DNA of 64,000 nucleotides from Onthophagus taurus (lineage: Eukaryota > Arthropoda > Insecta > Coleoptera > Scarabaeidae), in the NCBI RefSeq assembly GCF_036711975.1, contig NC_091972.1:8437001-8501000 (forward strand), in the 5' to 3' direction. Below, one piece after another: positions 1 through 12,703 of the stretch (position 1 is the stretch's first letter; each line of letters starts with the position of its first letter). Made by a program: the position numbers and the translations under genes. Under the pieces are notes generated by a model that was not told where the DNA came from, did not search any database, and saw only the letters and a program-made list of their open reading frames with translations.

Positions 1-139
1 AAAGTTTTTTAAGGCATTGTTTCCGGTAGAAACGCAATGAAACAAAAAAGCTTAAAAAAGTAAGAAAATTAGAATTAAAAGTGCGTCACACGTTTACATG
101 CGACAAGCACGTGCCGGATGGTTAAATTCTTGTACTTAC

Positions 140-3100
140 TGGTGAAGATGCGCGATTGGGTGGCCGTCGTAACGTACGCGACCGATCCTACTGCCCTCTT
201 CTTCCGTTTCACTCTCCGTTCCGCTAGGACGGCCCCTAGACACGAAGCTAAGCACATGCACTATACTCTAGCTTGGTAAAATGTTGTTAGAGGTACATTT
301 ATAACAACAAAAATAAAATAAATATTATACACAATGTGCAAAAATGAGATGATCAATTTTGAATAAATCGAAAATGTTTTTTTTTTTTTTTCGTAATACC
401 TGTTTTAATTTCATAGATTCGACGTTGAATTGGTCATTAAAAAAAGTATCATGCTAAAAACTATTTTTAAGATATTTCAAAATCTGATATGTTCAATAAA
501 AAAACTCTAGAGTAACATATTGCTTAATATTTTTCATTTAGTCATAACATGCCGCTCAGCAATAGTTGGAGTAACATTTATCCAAAGATAAATGGGCTTG
601 AGCTAAAACTGACCAATTGGAAATTAGTGACATTTTTATAGAGATAAATAAAAAACTGAACTAGGCATTTATGTACATAAAACAGGTAGGTTAAAAAGAC
701 TAACTCTATGCAAAGTTAAACTTGCATTTGGCCCTATAAATAGATGGACTTCCAATGGACGGGTATTACCTGAATTTAGAGAAATCATACAATAATTTTC
801 GACTCCTCACAGCGGCCAGGGTTGAAGCTAATTACTTAGGTGTAAATGGAAAAATGGTCGTCTAGAGTTTTTAAATTATTGAACATATAAATTCTACCTA
901 ATAACTATAATTTTCAAAAATTGTTTTACTAAGAATGATTTGTGTGAATTAAATAATTAAAAGCAGACAACACATACAACATAAATCTAAAAGGAAGTGA
1001 TAATTTCTTTTTGGATAACTTACATCGGAAGTGTAGGTTGCGCTCCACTGAGTGTTGGCTCCGGGGCCAAATCTCTAACGGCGATGATTGATGGTGTTGA
1101 AACAGATTTTTGCAGCGGTAATCTAGCCGGTAACAATCTAAGTTGTTCAGCCTCACGTTTTGCTTTAATTTTATTGAAGTCATTCTAAAACAACATCAAA
1201 AAGGAACAATCAAAAACGAAAAACAAAATAAAAAAAATTCTTACTTGTAAATCTGCTTCATTTAATGAATGTGTACTAGCTCCACCATTTCGCTCAGTTC
1301 TTGCTCTTCTACCAACAATAACGGGATCAGTTCCTAATAAACGGGCTCTTCCATCCACATTATCTATAAGTGAAGATTCGTCCGCTTCCGATTCCATACT
1401 GCTCAATGATATACTTTAAACGACAATAAAATAAATTAATCAATTTAAAAAAAAAATAATAAAAAAAGTTTTAATTTACCTCCGCTGCCTGCCAGGTTTG
1501 ATTTTGTCTTTGGCTCCGGTAAGATCTTCGAGAGCAGTCCATGATCGTCTTCTTTGAGGATCAGGTTGACATAAAAAGTCTTGAGTGCCTAAATATAACA
1601 AAGAGAAAGAAAGGAATTAAATGTGAAAAACGAACGGAAAAAAGTTTCCTCATTAACCTTTGACGTGATTTTAAGTATCTTAACAAGAAAAATAATTAAC
1701 TGTATGAGTATTTACCGCTTCCCTTTCGACTGGGTAACTGGTGAAGTGGTGACGATCCTAAAGAACCCCCGAGCACTTCCAATTCGGGAACGGCTTCATT
1801 AAGAACGGGACAACTCGCGCTCAATCTCGCAACTTGTGCCAGTAGCGGATTTAAGGCGCTCGCAAAGTCTTTTGTGTGATGAGACTGATATGGATTGCCT
1901 ACAAATAAGAAAAAAATAATGAATGTGAAAAAAAAAAACAAAAAAGATATATAGAGTGTAACCAAAGAAATAAAATCGAATGGAAATGAATGAAACAAAC
2001 AAGTCTATTCAAGCGGAAATGGGGATTACAAAAAAAATGAATCGTTTGAAAGAAAGAAAAAAAAGGTGTAATTTTAATTTTATTGACTCAACCGCGCGAC
2101 TCTTCTTCTCGTCTTGAACTTTACCGTCCCAGTGTATTTCCGTTACATAAATAAACACTCTGTATATAAACAGTGTACGAGGCTACTTGTTGGCCAATGT
2201 TCAAATAGATACGTTAACAAACATTCTCATAAATTTACTAATACGCCTATTCTAGTTTCTTTCTTAAGTAACTTATTTTTATAATAATCATCCCATTAAT
2301 TTATAAAAACAAGTGTAAAAGATCTTTAAAATGAGCTCAAATACAAGATAAAATCACAAATATTATTTTGATATTCCATATGTTAGTTTTTACGTTAATT
2401 GTTATTGTTATAAAAACAAAATGAAGTAATAAAAACATAAACTTTTTCTTAATTATAGTAAATGTAGCTATAGCAGCTTTTGCATTTTAATCTGGATGTT
2501 CTCGAAATTCATGAGTATTTTGCCTCGATTAGCTGGAATCTGGAACTGTTCAAAACTTTTAAAATAACATCAAAACATCTTGTACCTAAAAAGATTCGGA
2601 TGTGATATAATCAGTAACAGCAGTACTTTGAGCTCATTTTAAAGAAATTTTGAATAAAAAATAAATTATTTTTCTTACTCTGTACTGTTGCATCTCGCAT
2701 ACGTTGAACCGTTTCATGTATTTCCCTGACATATTGTAAACTGTCTTCCAGCACCGGATAAGTTTTGTTTGCCGGTGAATGTGGTGTAACGCTTATGGTA
2801 GGAAGTGGTCCTGGCCTGGGCAACATGTCCAGGTGGTAATCCGTGATGACGTCTTCGTCACTGTCCGGTTCTCCACCACTTTGTCCGCACTCATCTGAAA
2901 ATACGATACAAAACATCATCGTCAATACAAAGATCTTCGTAAAAACACAAGAAAAAAAAATCTTAAAACAACCCACACATAACGCCGAACAACAAGTTCT
3001 AAAATTAGATAATTACGCACTTTCGTAGCGGCTTATTTATAATTTACAATTAGATTGAAGACTTGCATCTGTCGCAAAGGAATTTAAGTTAATTGAAGAA

Positions 3101-6100
3101 AATATATTTTTTATTTTGTTTTAATAAGATTCTTACCTCGGAATATGTTAGTGGATTTTCGGTATGATTTGTAAAATAGTGAACGATGTATCTGGAGAAA
3201 ATCCGGTACATTTTGAAGGAAAGATACGGGAAGCATTTCCTTTGACGTCAATTTCGAGAATTTGAAGAAAAAAATAAAGTCTTTTATTTAAACACTCTTG
3301 AAGCTACGTTAAAACGAAAAATAAACTGTATGTGTAAATAAACGTGTGTGATCAAAACGATAACATTCTATGAAATTGAAATGATGATCCAAGATTTTTT
3401 TTCAGATAAGATAAGAATGGGATAACAAACGTTTTTATACAATAATAGAAACCAATTTAATTCGATTTGCAATCTGCAAAGAGTATTTGCAATCAATGTA
3501 TTTGAAATCACTCATTTAAAAGAATCATTCAAAAAACAAAAAATTATATAAATGAAAATAAAATAACGACGAAATTGTATGCAGCATTCTTTTTATTATA
3601 ATAATTAATTTTTTTAACATCAACATGTTAAACAGCAAAAATACAAAATAACATTTACATTTAAAATTAGAACTGTAAGTTTTTAGAAAACCTAGAAAAG
3701 CGAAACAATCTCGTTGATGGTTCCACGTTATGCACACAAAACAACGACTTCCGGTGCAAAACTTCCACCTGCTAATACCGCCACATAAAACAACGAATAA
3801 AAAATTCTTGAGTTGAATGTATTTTGCGGTTATGCTTCGGTAAATTTACTATTTTTTTTAAAATAAAGTTGTAAAAAATGTGGGTTTCAATTCATTGAAA
3901 TGCACCGAATACATTCGTAATTTCTACAACTCAAAACGAATAACACGATTATAGCCAAAACACAAAAATTTCTGGAAAATGTTCTAATTTTAGAGTTCTT
4001 GGTAAAACGTAGAAGACTTGAATGGAGACAAAAATAAATGTGTGGTGGAATTGTGGTAAAATAATCGTTCTGAGTGGTTTAATTTTAAATTTATATTAAG
4101 TTCAGTTTAGTTTAGTCTTTAATTAACAAAAATATTTCGTATTTATAAAATTATCATCATCTTATTAAGACATGAAACCTATAAAAACGAGTTTGTTTAT
4201 CACAGCTCGGTTAAAATGTAAAAAAAACTTCCGTTCTCAGCGCATTTTACGTTAAAAGATAATAAAATTTATTATTAAAACTTCCAAAATTAACCAAACG
4301 ACAACCAAAATTTAGCCTTCATTTTTTGGTTTCTTTCAATTTTTTCACATTCTCCCATTAATGTTGAAAAGAAAGAATTTTCACGTATTCTTTTGTATAC
4401 CGTTACCAAAAACGCCGGATATATTCCGTTATATCCTCGCACGAGAAGAACAAGCGTTTTTCCATCCGGCTATTGTTACCCATTTAAGAACTATAAATTT
4501 TATATAATAATTAGTAAGGAAATTAAAGACGACTTTGAAATAGATATTTAAATTAATTACACATGTTTACAAATTCCGATAAGCTTTTGGACTCAACCAG
4601 ATGAGAATTAATCTCAACGTAATTTGATCCGCTGAATCAGAATATTTAATCCGTTTGACAAGATTGATTCTGGATTTTGAGTTTTTTAAATTGTTTTAAA
4701 CTGTCACTCTGCCAAAAAGTAAACATGAATTTAGAAAAAACGGTGACAAAATAATAACTATGCTGTTTTGAATTCGTCCAGAACAAAGCTTTTTTTATTG
4801 CCAATAATATGGAGAGAAAAAATCATGTAGAGGATTGCCACTTTTGCTTGATGAACGTCATCGGTATTAATGCTAGAAAAGTAGCACAATACAAATCTCA
4901 TAGGGAGTATTGACCCATTACCAGTTTATCCAGGTGTAAGTTCCCAGCAAAGTTCGACTACATCTCTGTCAACAAGTGATTTTGTCATGGAAGGAAACCA
5001 ATTAGTGAACTAAGTGATTTGATCCGTGATTTCAGCTTATCGAAACAAAAGGCAGAGTTGCTTGCATCAGGGTTGCAGGAGTGGAAACATTTTGACAGTG
5101 GAACACGAATCAATGTATACAGGAAAAGAAATGAAGTGCTTGGAATATGTGTTTTTGAGTCTAAAGGCTGTGCTACACATTGAAAATAAAAAAATCTATT
5201 CCAACCATCTATTCCAGTTGTTCAAGTAGTGTAAACGAAGGAATGATACGACACAATGCATACAATCTTGGCCAAGATCTAAGATCTATGTAAATTCCTT
5301 GTAAATCCATAAGACATACTCTGTAGATTCGGATTCAGGGGCCCTAACTACTACATTCAGTAGATAGGCATAATATTATGAATGAAACAAAACAATTTCA
5401 GAATATAGTTTTAGAATTGACTAGATTTTAGTATAAAATAAAATGCCTAAAAAATAGGCATTAATTATTGACAATGAATAGTCAACATTTCTTTACTTCT
5501 TACAGTTATTATGTGACTTCTTATTTAAAAAGAATCGTTGTATTCTTATATTGTATTGTTTACTAAATAAATTAAATTGTTTTATGTATTCATAAATAAC
5601 CTCAAACTATACAAAATGAACTATACTTTAACCGAATTAAAAGGTAAACACGTGACCTGGTTATGATGCATACCGTGTATTAAACGGAATGTGCGAACGG
5701 GATCAACCACATTTTTTTGTCTTTCTTCTTTTCCTGTATGTGTAACAAGTTGATCGTGCAATGAATCATTAAATGATAAAAAATAGATAGATTTATGAAC
5801 ATTTCCAGGTTTTTTTGTAATAAAAAGAAGCTTATAAGGTATTTGAATTAGTAATACTTAAAATAGTTTTTTTTTGTTTTACTGCAGTAATTTAGAACGT
5901 GTTCTCAGTGAAGTGGGTCAAGAACACCTCCTATATCTGCTAATCCCGCGAGAGATCATCTCGCTCAACAGGGTTTTACATGCACACTCAACTATCGAAA
6001 AGTGGAAGCTCAAAAGAGATGCCACCGTTATATTTATCAACCTGTTGAAAAATTTAAAAATGTAGTACATCAATAACAAGAACAACACCAAAAAAAACCT

Positions 6101-9100
6101 AAAGAGATTAAATTAATCCATAAATATAAAATAAAAAAAACTTAAAAAACCAGAGATTAACACGCAAAAAGACATGAATAAACACCAATAACTAAATAAA
6201 ATCCTATCAATATTAATCAAAAAAGAACAATAAGTAATAACATTTGGTATCGGGGTTTAAACTGAAAATTTTTCAGGCTTATAATGGGGGTACCTGTTGT
6301 GCTAGTTGATGGGCGAGGCGTTTACCATGTGAACGGACGCCGCCCCCGGAGGTACAGGCACTACTGGCCCGCCGATGCCTGGGAGATGCCCGACGTCGGG
6401 ACGCCGAATCGATTACAGACGCTTGCGCCCTAAAACGACGGCGGCGCCCCGTAGCTAAATTCACCACCAACTCAACAAACCAAGAGCGACACCATCGAGT
6501 AACAACCACCAGAAGTACTTTTTATTTCATTCAAAATAACCAGACGAAATTCACCTATAAATAAATTTATAGAAAAGAATTCCTAAAAAAAAGAAAAACA
6601 TTATCAATAGAAAACAATTTAATTTATGACTTGGAAATGAGTTCTAATTAAAACGAGTTGTATCTTTTTTTAAAACAGAAATAGATAGATAACAATTTAA
6701 TGATCACGTAATAAGTACGTTGGATAATAATTGTTTGTTTATTGGTTAAACGGGAGGTATTTGACCCTACGTAAAGGAAACCGCATTAATAATGAAGTTG
6801 TAACTGTCTAGACGTAATCTAACGGACGCTTTTCATGATCCACATACACATTTTTATGCTTCCAGTAACCGTTTTCTCCTACTAATATACTTTAGTTTTT
6901 TTCACACTCTTTGTTTAACGTTAATAATTATCAGATGATTTAATATTTATGATGTTATTAACCTTATATAGGAGCGCAAATTACAAATAAAAATAAAAAT
7001 TTATTTAGTTTCTGTTTTTGATTTGAGAATTAAAGGTTAGTTTGATGTAACATAGAATCAGTTACGACTATAACATAAAAAAAAATACAATTTCATATCA
7101 ATAGTTCATTCATATCCAATAATTTTCTTACTCAAATCAATAGCTCACTTATTTAAGCCATTTCCCCATAAATGTATTGCGCGGAAAAAAAATTATGGAA
7201 CTTATTCAATAAAACGATAACAAAGGTTATTTTGCAAAAAACGTTTTCAAAGAAAGGTTACTTGCATAACAAAAAAATGTTAGATCGAAATTAAATTTAA
7301 ATGAAATTGTTATCAATTACACCCAAAAATTATTATTTGGTTGTTGTCGCAGCACTACGCAAAGGTATTTAACCTAACTCGCAAACAATATTTGAAGAGG
7401 TTCAAGTGTATCGGCCAATTTACATTATCCAATTAAGGATGTAAATAATTAATGAAGAATAGAAAAACTAAGGGTACCAATATGAAAGAAGCAGATTAAC
7501 CGATTTTCAATCAAAATTAATATATCAATTACAATAACGGATCACACAGAGAGATCAAAGAAAAGTCTTACAATGTATATCCGATTACACAGGTTATCAT
7601 AAATAAATTGAACAAAATCGATCGAAGCTGTCAAATGGCATAAATGAGTCAATACAAAATTGAACTTAATTCTTATTGGTGATTAGCTAAAGTTTAATCG
7701 TCAGTATAAGTCAAGGTGTAACACTTGGAACCCACTAACAGGAATTAACTCATTCGAGAGTGCGTCCGCCTGTCGGTCGCCGTTTCACCGATGCCAGCGA
7801 ATTTATTCACGGCATCCGTCTATCGGTCACCATCCTTGCTTACTCTTGTATGAGACAGACAGAGATAGACGAATAATTAGTTACCTGTATGTTTCATTTT
7901 TAATCTGCAGATTAACTGCTAACTAACTTTTGTATTACCATTATAATTCAAAAATACCACGAATAACTGCTTGTTGCAAAAACCAATTACTATCTAATTC
8001 AAACTGTACACAAAGAATTCCTACACTCAGGTGGGTGAAGGGGATAACAGAAACAAAATAGGCCAAAAAGAAACCTGCCTAATATACTACGCTGACGATA
8101 ATCGCCAACTCACAAAGGATGACTAGCAAAAACAAGTACACAGGTTTTATAAAAAGAGCGAAGACTCTACTTTAAGGGAGCAACAAGATATAAGCTGGTA
8201 GTCAACAACAACAAGTCATGGAATTTTCCTACTTGGATGTCCACATTTCAAGCACTCACAATCCCGCAGAGGACCTGAGAAGTCAGATCAATAAAGCGTC
8301 CGAAATGTCAGGCTGAATACGAGATAGTGTTTCGTCAAATTACTCAATAATGAATTAGGCTTTGAAATACGCAAAAATATACAAACAAACCTGCAAAGAG
8401 CACATTAAGAGTCGCAGAAATGAAGGAGGACCATGAAAACTGGCAGGGGAAACGTGATGGTATTTAGTCTGGGGCTGGAGTAGAAAATTTAGTGTTTATT
8501 GAGATAACTATGGAGCTGAAGACATTAAAAAATGATTTAATATAATCAGTCACTAAACGACACCACCTTGGTGACACACGGCGCAACCATCATATCCGCA
8601 GTCCAAAGGTTGTAGGCGCAGATGCATTCCAGAAAGCTGGCTGCAAAAATGGAGAACTCAAATTAATCCTTTCAAAACCCACTTTTTCATTCCATTTCTA
8701 TCCATCCATGCTCCCTATCCCACCGTAACTATCCAATCCACGGTCATATCTCCAATATTCTCACCACTCATCTCCTACGAAAATTATAACGCAACTAAAT
8801 TCAAGATCCAAGACTCAAGCAAATTCTATCCCGGGTAGAAAGACTACGGTCGATAGCCCTTTTGAGCCAACATGTTTTGTTGGCGTGAATAAACATTGTT
8901 TTCTCTCTCTCTCAGTCACTAAATAAAGTTTGAAATCACAACGAATATTTCAGCAGGATATTGATCTTGAGCATATGGATACTGTATAAGGTCGCTAAAT
9001 AACTTCAACCCCATAGAGCACAACGTATGGAAGTTTCTTGATCGCCACTGTTAAACCTGGGAATATTTTAAGACTTGCTGTTACGAGCACAGCATTAAGG

Positions 9101-10108
9101 TTCTAATGGGTGTCTTTACTGGGTACTGCCGATTAAACACACCTCAATTCGTTGGGCCTAGCCGATGATGTTGAATGCCGACTATGTGCGAAGGACGAGG
9201 ACACGGTTGAGCATTTTTTTATGCCACTGCCTTGCTATTAATCGTATCAGATTCTTGGTTTTTGGGTCACAGTTTATCTTCCCAAAGGATCTGAATGACT
9301 TCACCGAGTAAGGCATTAATGCTCGTTAAGAGCATTGGACTGCACGGTGAAACTTGATAATGTTATCTATCGGAGTACAATGGATCTTTGAGGTCGCGGT
9401 GTAAGGTAGGTTGGTCCGCATACCCGATACATAATTTATGTAATGTAAGTTAATTCCATGCCTCGAAGATTATCAGCAGATTTTGCTGCTAAGTTTTCTC
9501 AAGTTGCACAAATAAACTTTTGACTTTTTAAAAATGTGTTACTTAACCCCTTTTTGATAAAATCCATTCTAATTTCATTTTCAAATTATTTTCTTTAGAA
9601 TGCCGTTCACCTAGAGTAACAAAGTATCTATGTATTAACAGTAACCAGATCCTTTTGTGTTTCCCCACGCTGAACACATGTCGTATCTGCATATTTCACA
9701 TACCTTTTTTTGTGGAAACCCTTTCTCCGCGTTAAAAATCGATTAATAAACCGGTTCGAACAATAAAAATTCCCTTAGAGTAATTATTTTTTATGTTTAT
9801 TTAGGAAATACGTTTTGGTACCACTGACTTTCTATTTATCTCACTCAAAAATTATAACCTACAAAACGGTTACGTCACAATTGTAGCTTGTTTTGGGTTG
9901 GTTCTCGTTTTCTCAACGATTTACAAACAATACATTTTGCGTAAGGTAAGTTAATTTTTTCTCATTTCAAAAACAGAAATAAAAAATATAAACAATAATG
10001 TTACCGCCGTAAACGTTACGAAAACGTTTCGTTTTTAACCCATTGTATTATATTTATGTACTTACCTGAAGAAATTGGAATAATTTGTTCTTCGCAAATC
10101 CCATCCAT
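140..10108 (-). CDS. Unidentified Ser/Arg-rich protein, 5' part of gene with alternative first exons (3' end outside window)
   Basis: Seven coding exons keep phase: 140-235, 1024-1184, 1245-1413, 1480-1588, 1716-1898, 2679-2894, plus a first exon at 10066-10108 (ATG at 10108, N-terminus MDGICEEQIIPISS). An alternative first exon at 3137-3236 (ATG at 3236, MLPVSFLQNVPDF...) ends in the same phase. Both first exons join G|AT to the common exon that begins DECGQSGGEPDSDEDV. The roughly 330 visible residues look mostly disordered, with acidic patches (SDEDV, ESETEEEG) and basic Ser sites of kinase-target type (QRRRSW, RQRRS, SRKGS). Conserved-looking stretches include SWTALEDLTG and KSVSTPSI. The gene continues left of base 140 and its functional domain may lie there. 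I do not recognise the family; a signalling or cytoskeletal scaffold is a guess from composition only. Confidence 0.7.
5887..6065 (+). other. Possible plus-strand terminal exon or element fragment
   Basis: A long pyrimidine tract and CAG acceptor at about 5868-5886 are followed by an open frame of 58 residues (NLERVLSEVGQEHLLYLL...) ending in TAG at 6063-6065. The composition looks protein-like, but no partner exon or family was recognised. It lies antisense inside the intron of the unidentified minus-strand gene. It could be a transposon piece. Confidence 0.25.
6326..6429 (-). other. Candidate alternative coding exon in a GC-rich island
   Basis: In the large intron of the unidentified minus-strand gene, an island of high GC stands out from AT-rich surroundings. 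On the minus strand it has an acceptor (TTTTAG at 6430-6435) and two possible donors (after 6326 or after 6294). The open frame reads SRRRASPRHRRASSACTS in its middle. With the donor at 6326 it ends in phase 1, the same phase that joins the common exon ending at 2894. Its 5' phase (two bases carried over) fits neither known first exon, so a further upstream exon would be needed. Inference only. Confidence 0.35.
8060..8480 (+). mobile_element. LINE reverse-transcriptase fragment
   Basis: Broken plus-strand frames carry the reverse-transcriptase core IYYADD (about 8079-8096), then YLDVHISSTHNPAEDLRS, QINKASEMSG and a trace of RVAEMK. This order is typical of the distal RT domain of RTE/jockey-type insect LINEs. 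Several frame changes and stops show it is dead. It sits antisense in the intron of the unidentified minus-strand gene. Confidence 0.75.
8620..8925 (+). mobile_element. Second LINE fragment with 3' end
   Basis: The frame reads ESWLQKWRTQINPFKTHF, which matches the post-catalytic segment of jockey-like reverse transcriptases (W..K W...INP.KT). It is followed by a short AT-rich tail with AATAAA and a CT-repeat end near 8895-8920. It is a separate copy from the preceding RT piece. Confidence 0.6.
9000..9530 (+). mobile_element. LINE C-terminal fragment with zinc-knuckle-like tail
   Basis: The frame reads LNSLGLADDVECRLC followed by AKDEDTVEHFF. This is the Cys/His tail that follows RNase H in jockey-type LINEs (C..C......H). 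Frame breaks are present. The 3' side ends in a tail with AATAAAC near 9510. A related copy lies on the minus strand at 55.83-56.33 kb. Confidence 0.65.
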
Positions 10109-10531
10109 CTCGTACGGAAAAATTAATAATTAACTCAACCGAAAACGTTATTTCATACACTTATTTCATGTTATTGGATTTCTTTTTTAATTATTTCTAA
10201 AAGACAATAAATAACATAACCTTTAAAATAAAACGCCGTTAAACACCTACGCACAAGTCGAGTACTAAACACAAAACAATTGCTGATCGGTTCTTGGTTT
10301 TACCATTTACCATTCAGAGTAAAAAAAAGTTTTTCTTTGGGTTTTTGATTGTTTCGAGGTTCCGTCGGACGATAAACACGTCGAAAATATTTCACGCGAA
10401 AATAACGGTAACATTGACGCGTTTAACATTAACCATCCGACCGAATGAAACGAAATGAATCGCTTACGGATTTCTTCTCGTCTATTTTGACACTTGTTAC
10501 TTCGGCTGCGCCATGTTTCTTAAAGCGTGTG

Positions 10532-10539
10532 TGACGTCA
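10532..10539. promoter_or_regulatory. Perfect CRE-type palindrome upstream of distal first exon
   Basis: The octamer TGACGTCA lies about 420 bp upstream of the ATG at 10108 of the unidentified minus-strand gene, in a locally CpG-richer stretch (about 10370-10560). CREB/ATF-type bZIP factors bind this palindrome. Position and base composition suggest this is the distal promoter; no TATA box was evident. Confidence 0.45.
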
Positions 10540-11109
10540 CAACGTGCCTTTTGTGGCCTTTTACCACCACACCACTTTTTAGCAGAGGTAGGAATGCTTT
10601 AGAAGTAGTCTAAGCTTTTATAATTACGTATGTTGTTCTATTAACAATAAATAGAAAAGAAATTTTTTGAATTTAATGTTTGGTTTTTGAATTATATTTT
10701 AAAAAAGGTGGCTATGATTATCTTTGATAAAAAGTTACAGGTGGCTATGTTTACATTATGTATAGGGTAAATCAAAAGTATATTGCATATACTATTTGAA
10801 TTTTTTATAATTTAAAAAAAATTTAATTATATCATTTATTTCTAGTTAGTCCTAGCTTTTTTGTGAAATTAAAAATAAAGTGGAATTTATTATTAAATTG
10901 AAATTTATAACAAGCTACTGAATAGGGATTTTTATCGACGTGTGTTGTCAGATAGATCTCATTGCTGTTTTCCTTCTCTTGCTTTATTATATTTACATAT
11001 TGTCATTTTAATTATCAAAAGCAGAGCAAAGTGATTTGACTTTGTAGAGCTCGTTGTTGCCTCCTCCATCACTTCTTCTTTTTTGATTGTTAGCTTCTAA
11101 AAAATCGGT

Positions 11110-11710
11110 TAAATGAAGAAACTAGCAACGAAAGCGGAGAACAGCTAACTCAGTTATTCGCAATTAACGAATAACTGTGAGTTAATTAATATAATTACAA
11201 ACAGAAAGATCTATCCGAATAGAATTCAAGATGTCAGAGTCTTAACCTCCGCAAACGTTGGAACCAACCAGAACTTAGTACTGGCTAAAATAATCATGAA
11301 AACCCACCATATCAAAAAGCAAATACCCGTTAAAGTCAGTAAAGAAAATAGACAGTAATCGCATCTTAGAAACAGATAATGTTGAAGCTGCGTGGCAAAA
11401 AATGAAATCAAATTTCAAGGCCGGCGAAGAGGCCGTTCGAAGAAAAATATCTAATAAATCTACTAAATCAAATACGAAAGCATGGTTTACAGAAGAGGTC
11501 AAAGAACTGGCAAATGAAACACGAAAGGCATACTGAAAATACAGATCCCAAAGCTTAACACTAGATAAAGACAAAAAAAGACTAGACAAATACATCAAGA
11601 GAGCGCATTGGGAAAAGTTCTCAGCAGACATTGAACATGACCTTTACGGAGACCAGAAGAAGGTTTGGAACATGTTAAGAAACAGGAAAAAAGCAATCTA
11701 AACTGCCCAT
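11110..11710 (+). mobile_element. LINE endonuclease to linker fragment
   Basis: The frame resembles the C-terminal end of an apurinic-type endonuclease (IQDVRVLTSANVGTNQNLV). It is followed by the basic linker before the RT (NTKAWFTEEVKELANETRKAY and DKYIKRAHWEKF). It contains internal stops. It lies just upstream of the C15orf61-family gene. Confidence 0.7.
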
Positions 11711-12048
11711 AACGTGACATGCGTCGAATAAAAAACTTTTAAAGCAACATATTTTTCTACATCTTAATCTTTTATACGTTCTGCTTTATAAGTGTTGTAT
11801 TAATAGGTGGTAAGCAATTTTCTTTCCTACAATAATTAATATTTTTTTATCAAGGTTATGGAACACATCTATTTGATACGTATATTTGGTTGCCTACCTT
11901 CAAAAACGCCTTTTATTTAAACATTTTTATCCCCTTTTTAAATTGTTAATTTTTAAGATATTTTTTATATATATTTAATGATTTATAACCGTAAATTCTT
12001 TGAATTTATTATTATCTATTTCTGAAATTTTCATTTTTAGGTATATAA

Positions 12049-12603
12049 ATGTTACAGCTTATTACAAAAAGGTTCTTTTACCGATCCTTTCAAAAGTTTC
12101 GTACTAAACCAAAAGCTTCGGAAGTGTTGTCATGTTACATTTCGCAGTGTAACGAACCACCATGGACGTCTTATTTCATAAAAGTAATTTTTTTGGGGGT
12201 TAATATATTAATAATTAAGATTGTTTGTTTTAGTATAGTAGTATTATTGATGATCAATGGGGGAAATCTCATTTTAATTGGAAAGTCGGAAAATCGAATT
12301 ATCACATTTTAAGGACCGGATGTTATCCTTACATTAAATATCATTGTACGAAAAGGCCCGACGAAGATTTGTTGATTCAAGATTTATTTTTTAGGTGGAT
12401 TAAAGTTATCAATTTGGGTAAAATAAACAAAATCAACTTTTTTTTAAATTCTTATCTTATTTTAAAATATTTTAGGCATTCCTTGTCTAGCTTACGGAAT
12501 AGCAGCTATTATTTTGATAAAACACACCGAAATTGTTCAAACTCCATATGGGCCAATAAAAATCTACTTTCTCTATGAGGAAGATAAAGGTTCAGAATAT
12601 TAA
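12049..12603 (+). CDS. C15orf61-family small conserved protein
   Basis: Three exons in phase (12049-12183, 12234-12417, 12476-12603) encode 148 residues. Exon 2 gives YSSIIDDQWGKSHFNWKVG, then NYHILRTGCYPYIKYHC, and exon 3 gives NLGIPCLAYGIA and YGPIKIYFLYEED. These follow the human C15orf61 pattern (DQFGLSHFNWPV, NYHVLRTGCFPFIKYHC, YGPI.VYFL). One hydrophobic stretch (about residues 108-122) could cross a membrane, and the basic N-terminus may be a targeting sequence. The molecular function of the family is, as far as I know, not established. AATAAA occurs about 40 bp after the stop. It converges with the glucosylceramidase gene downstream. Confidence 0.9.
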
Positions 12604-12703
12604 TTAAGTAAATCAAATATAAATGGTTGCTTATTTATTTTTTAGAATAAAATGTTTTCAAAAAAATTATAGTTTTTTTTTTTGATATTTCCCTTTTTAA
12701 ATC

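Larger units (their letters stand above)
3237..8030. other. Large intron, no recognised gene apart from the two candidate exons
   Basis: Apart from the candidate exons at 5887-6065 and 6326-6429, I see only AT-rich sequence with short chance reading frames. A short motif of the type TCCGNCTNTCGGTC occurs twice near 7765 and 7817. Confidence 0.6.

Noticed and set aside
1913-1945. Poly-A rich runs as processed retrocopy tails
   Set aside because: Homopolymer A/T runs are common throughout this AT-rich window and there is no intron-less gene copy next to them.
6279-6509. Arg-rich 76-aa minus-strand frame read as a standalone gene
   Set aside because: Its ATG and stop lie outside the splice-bounded GC island; only the inner part is plausible as an exon, so it is listed as a candidate exon instead.
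7750-7850. Short repeated motif TCCGNCTNTCGGTC
   Set aside because: Only two imperfect copies about 50 bp apart; no array, spacer regularity or coding meaning. Not a CRISPR or satellite.
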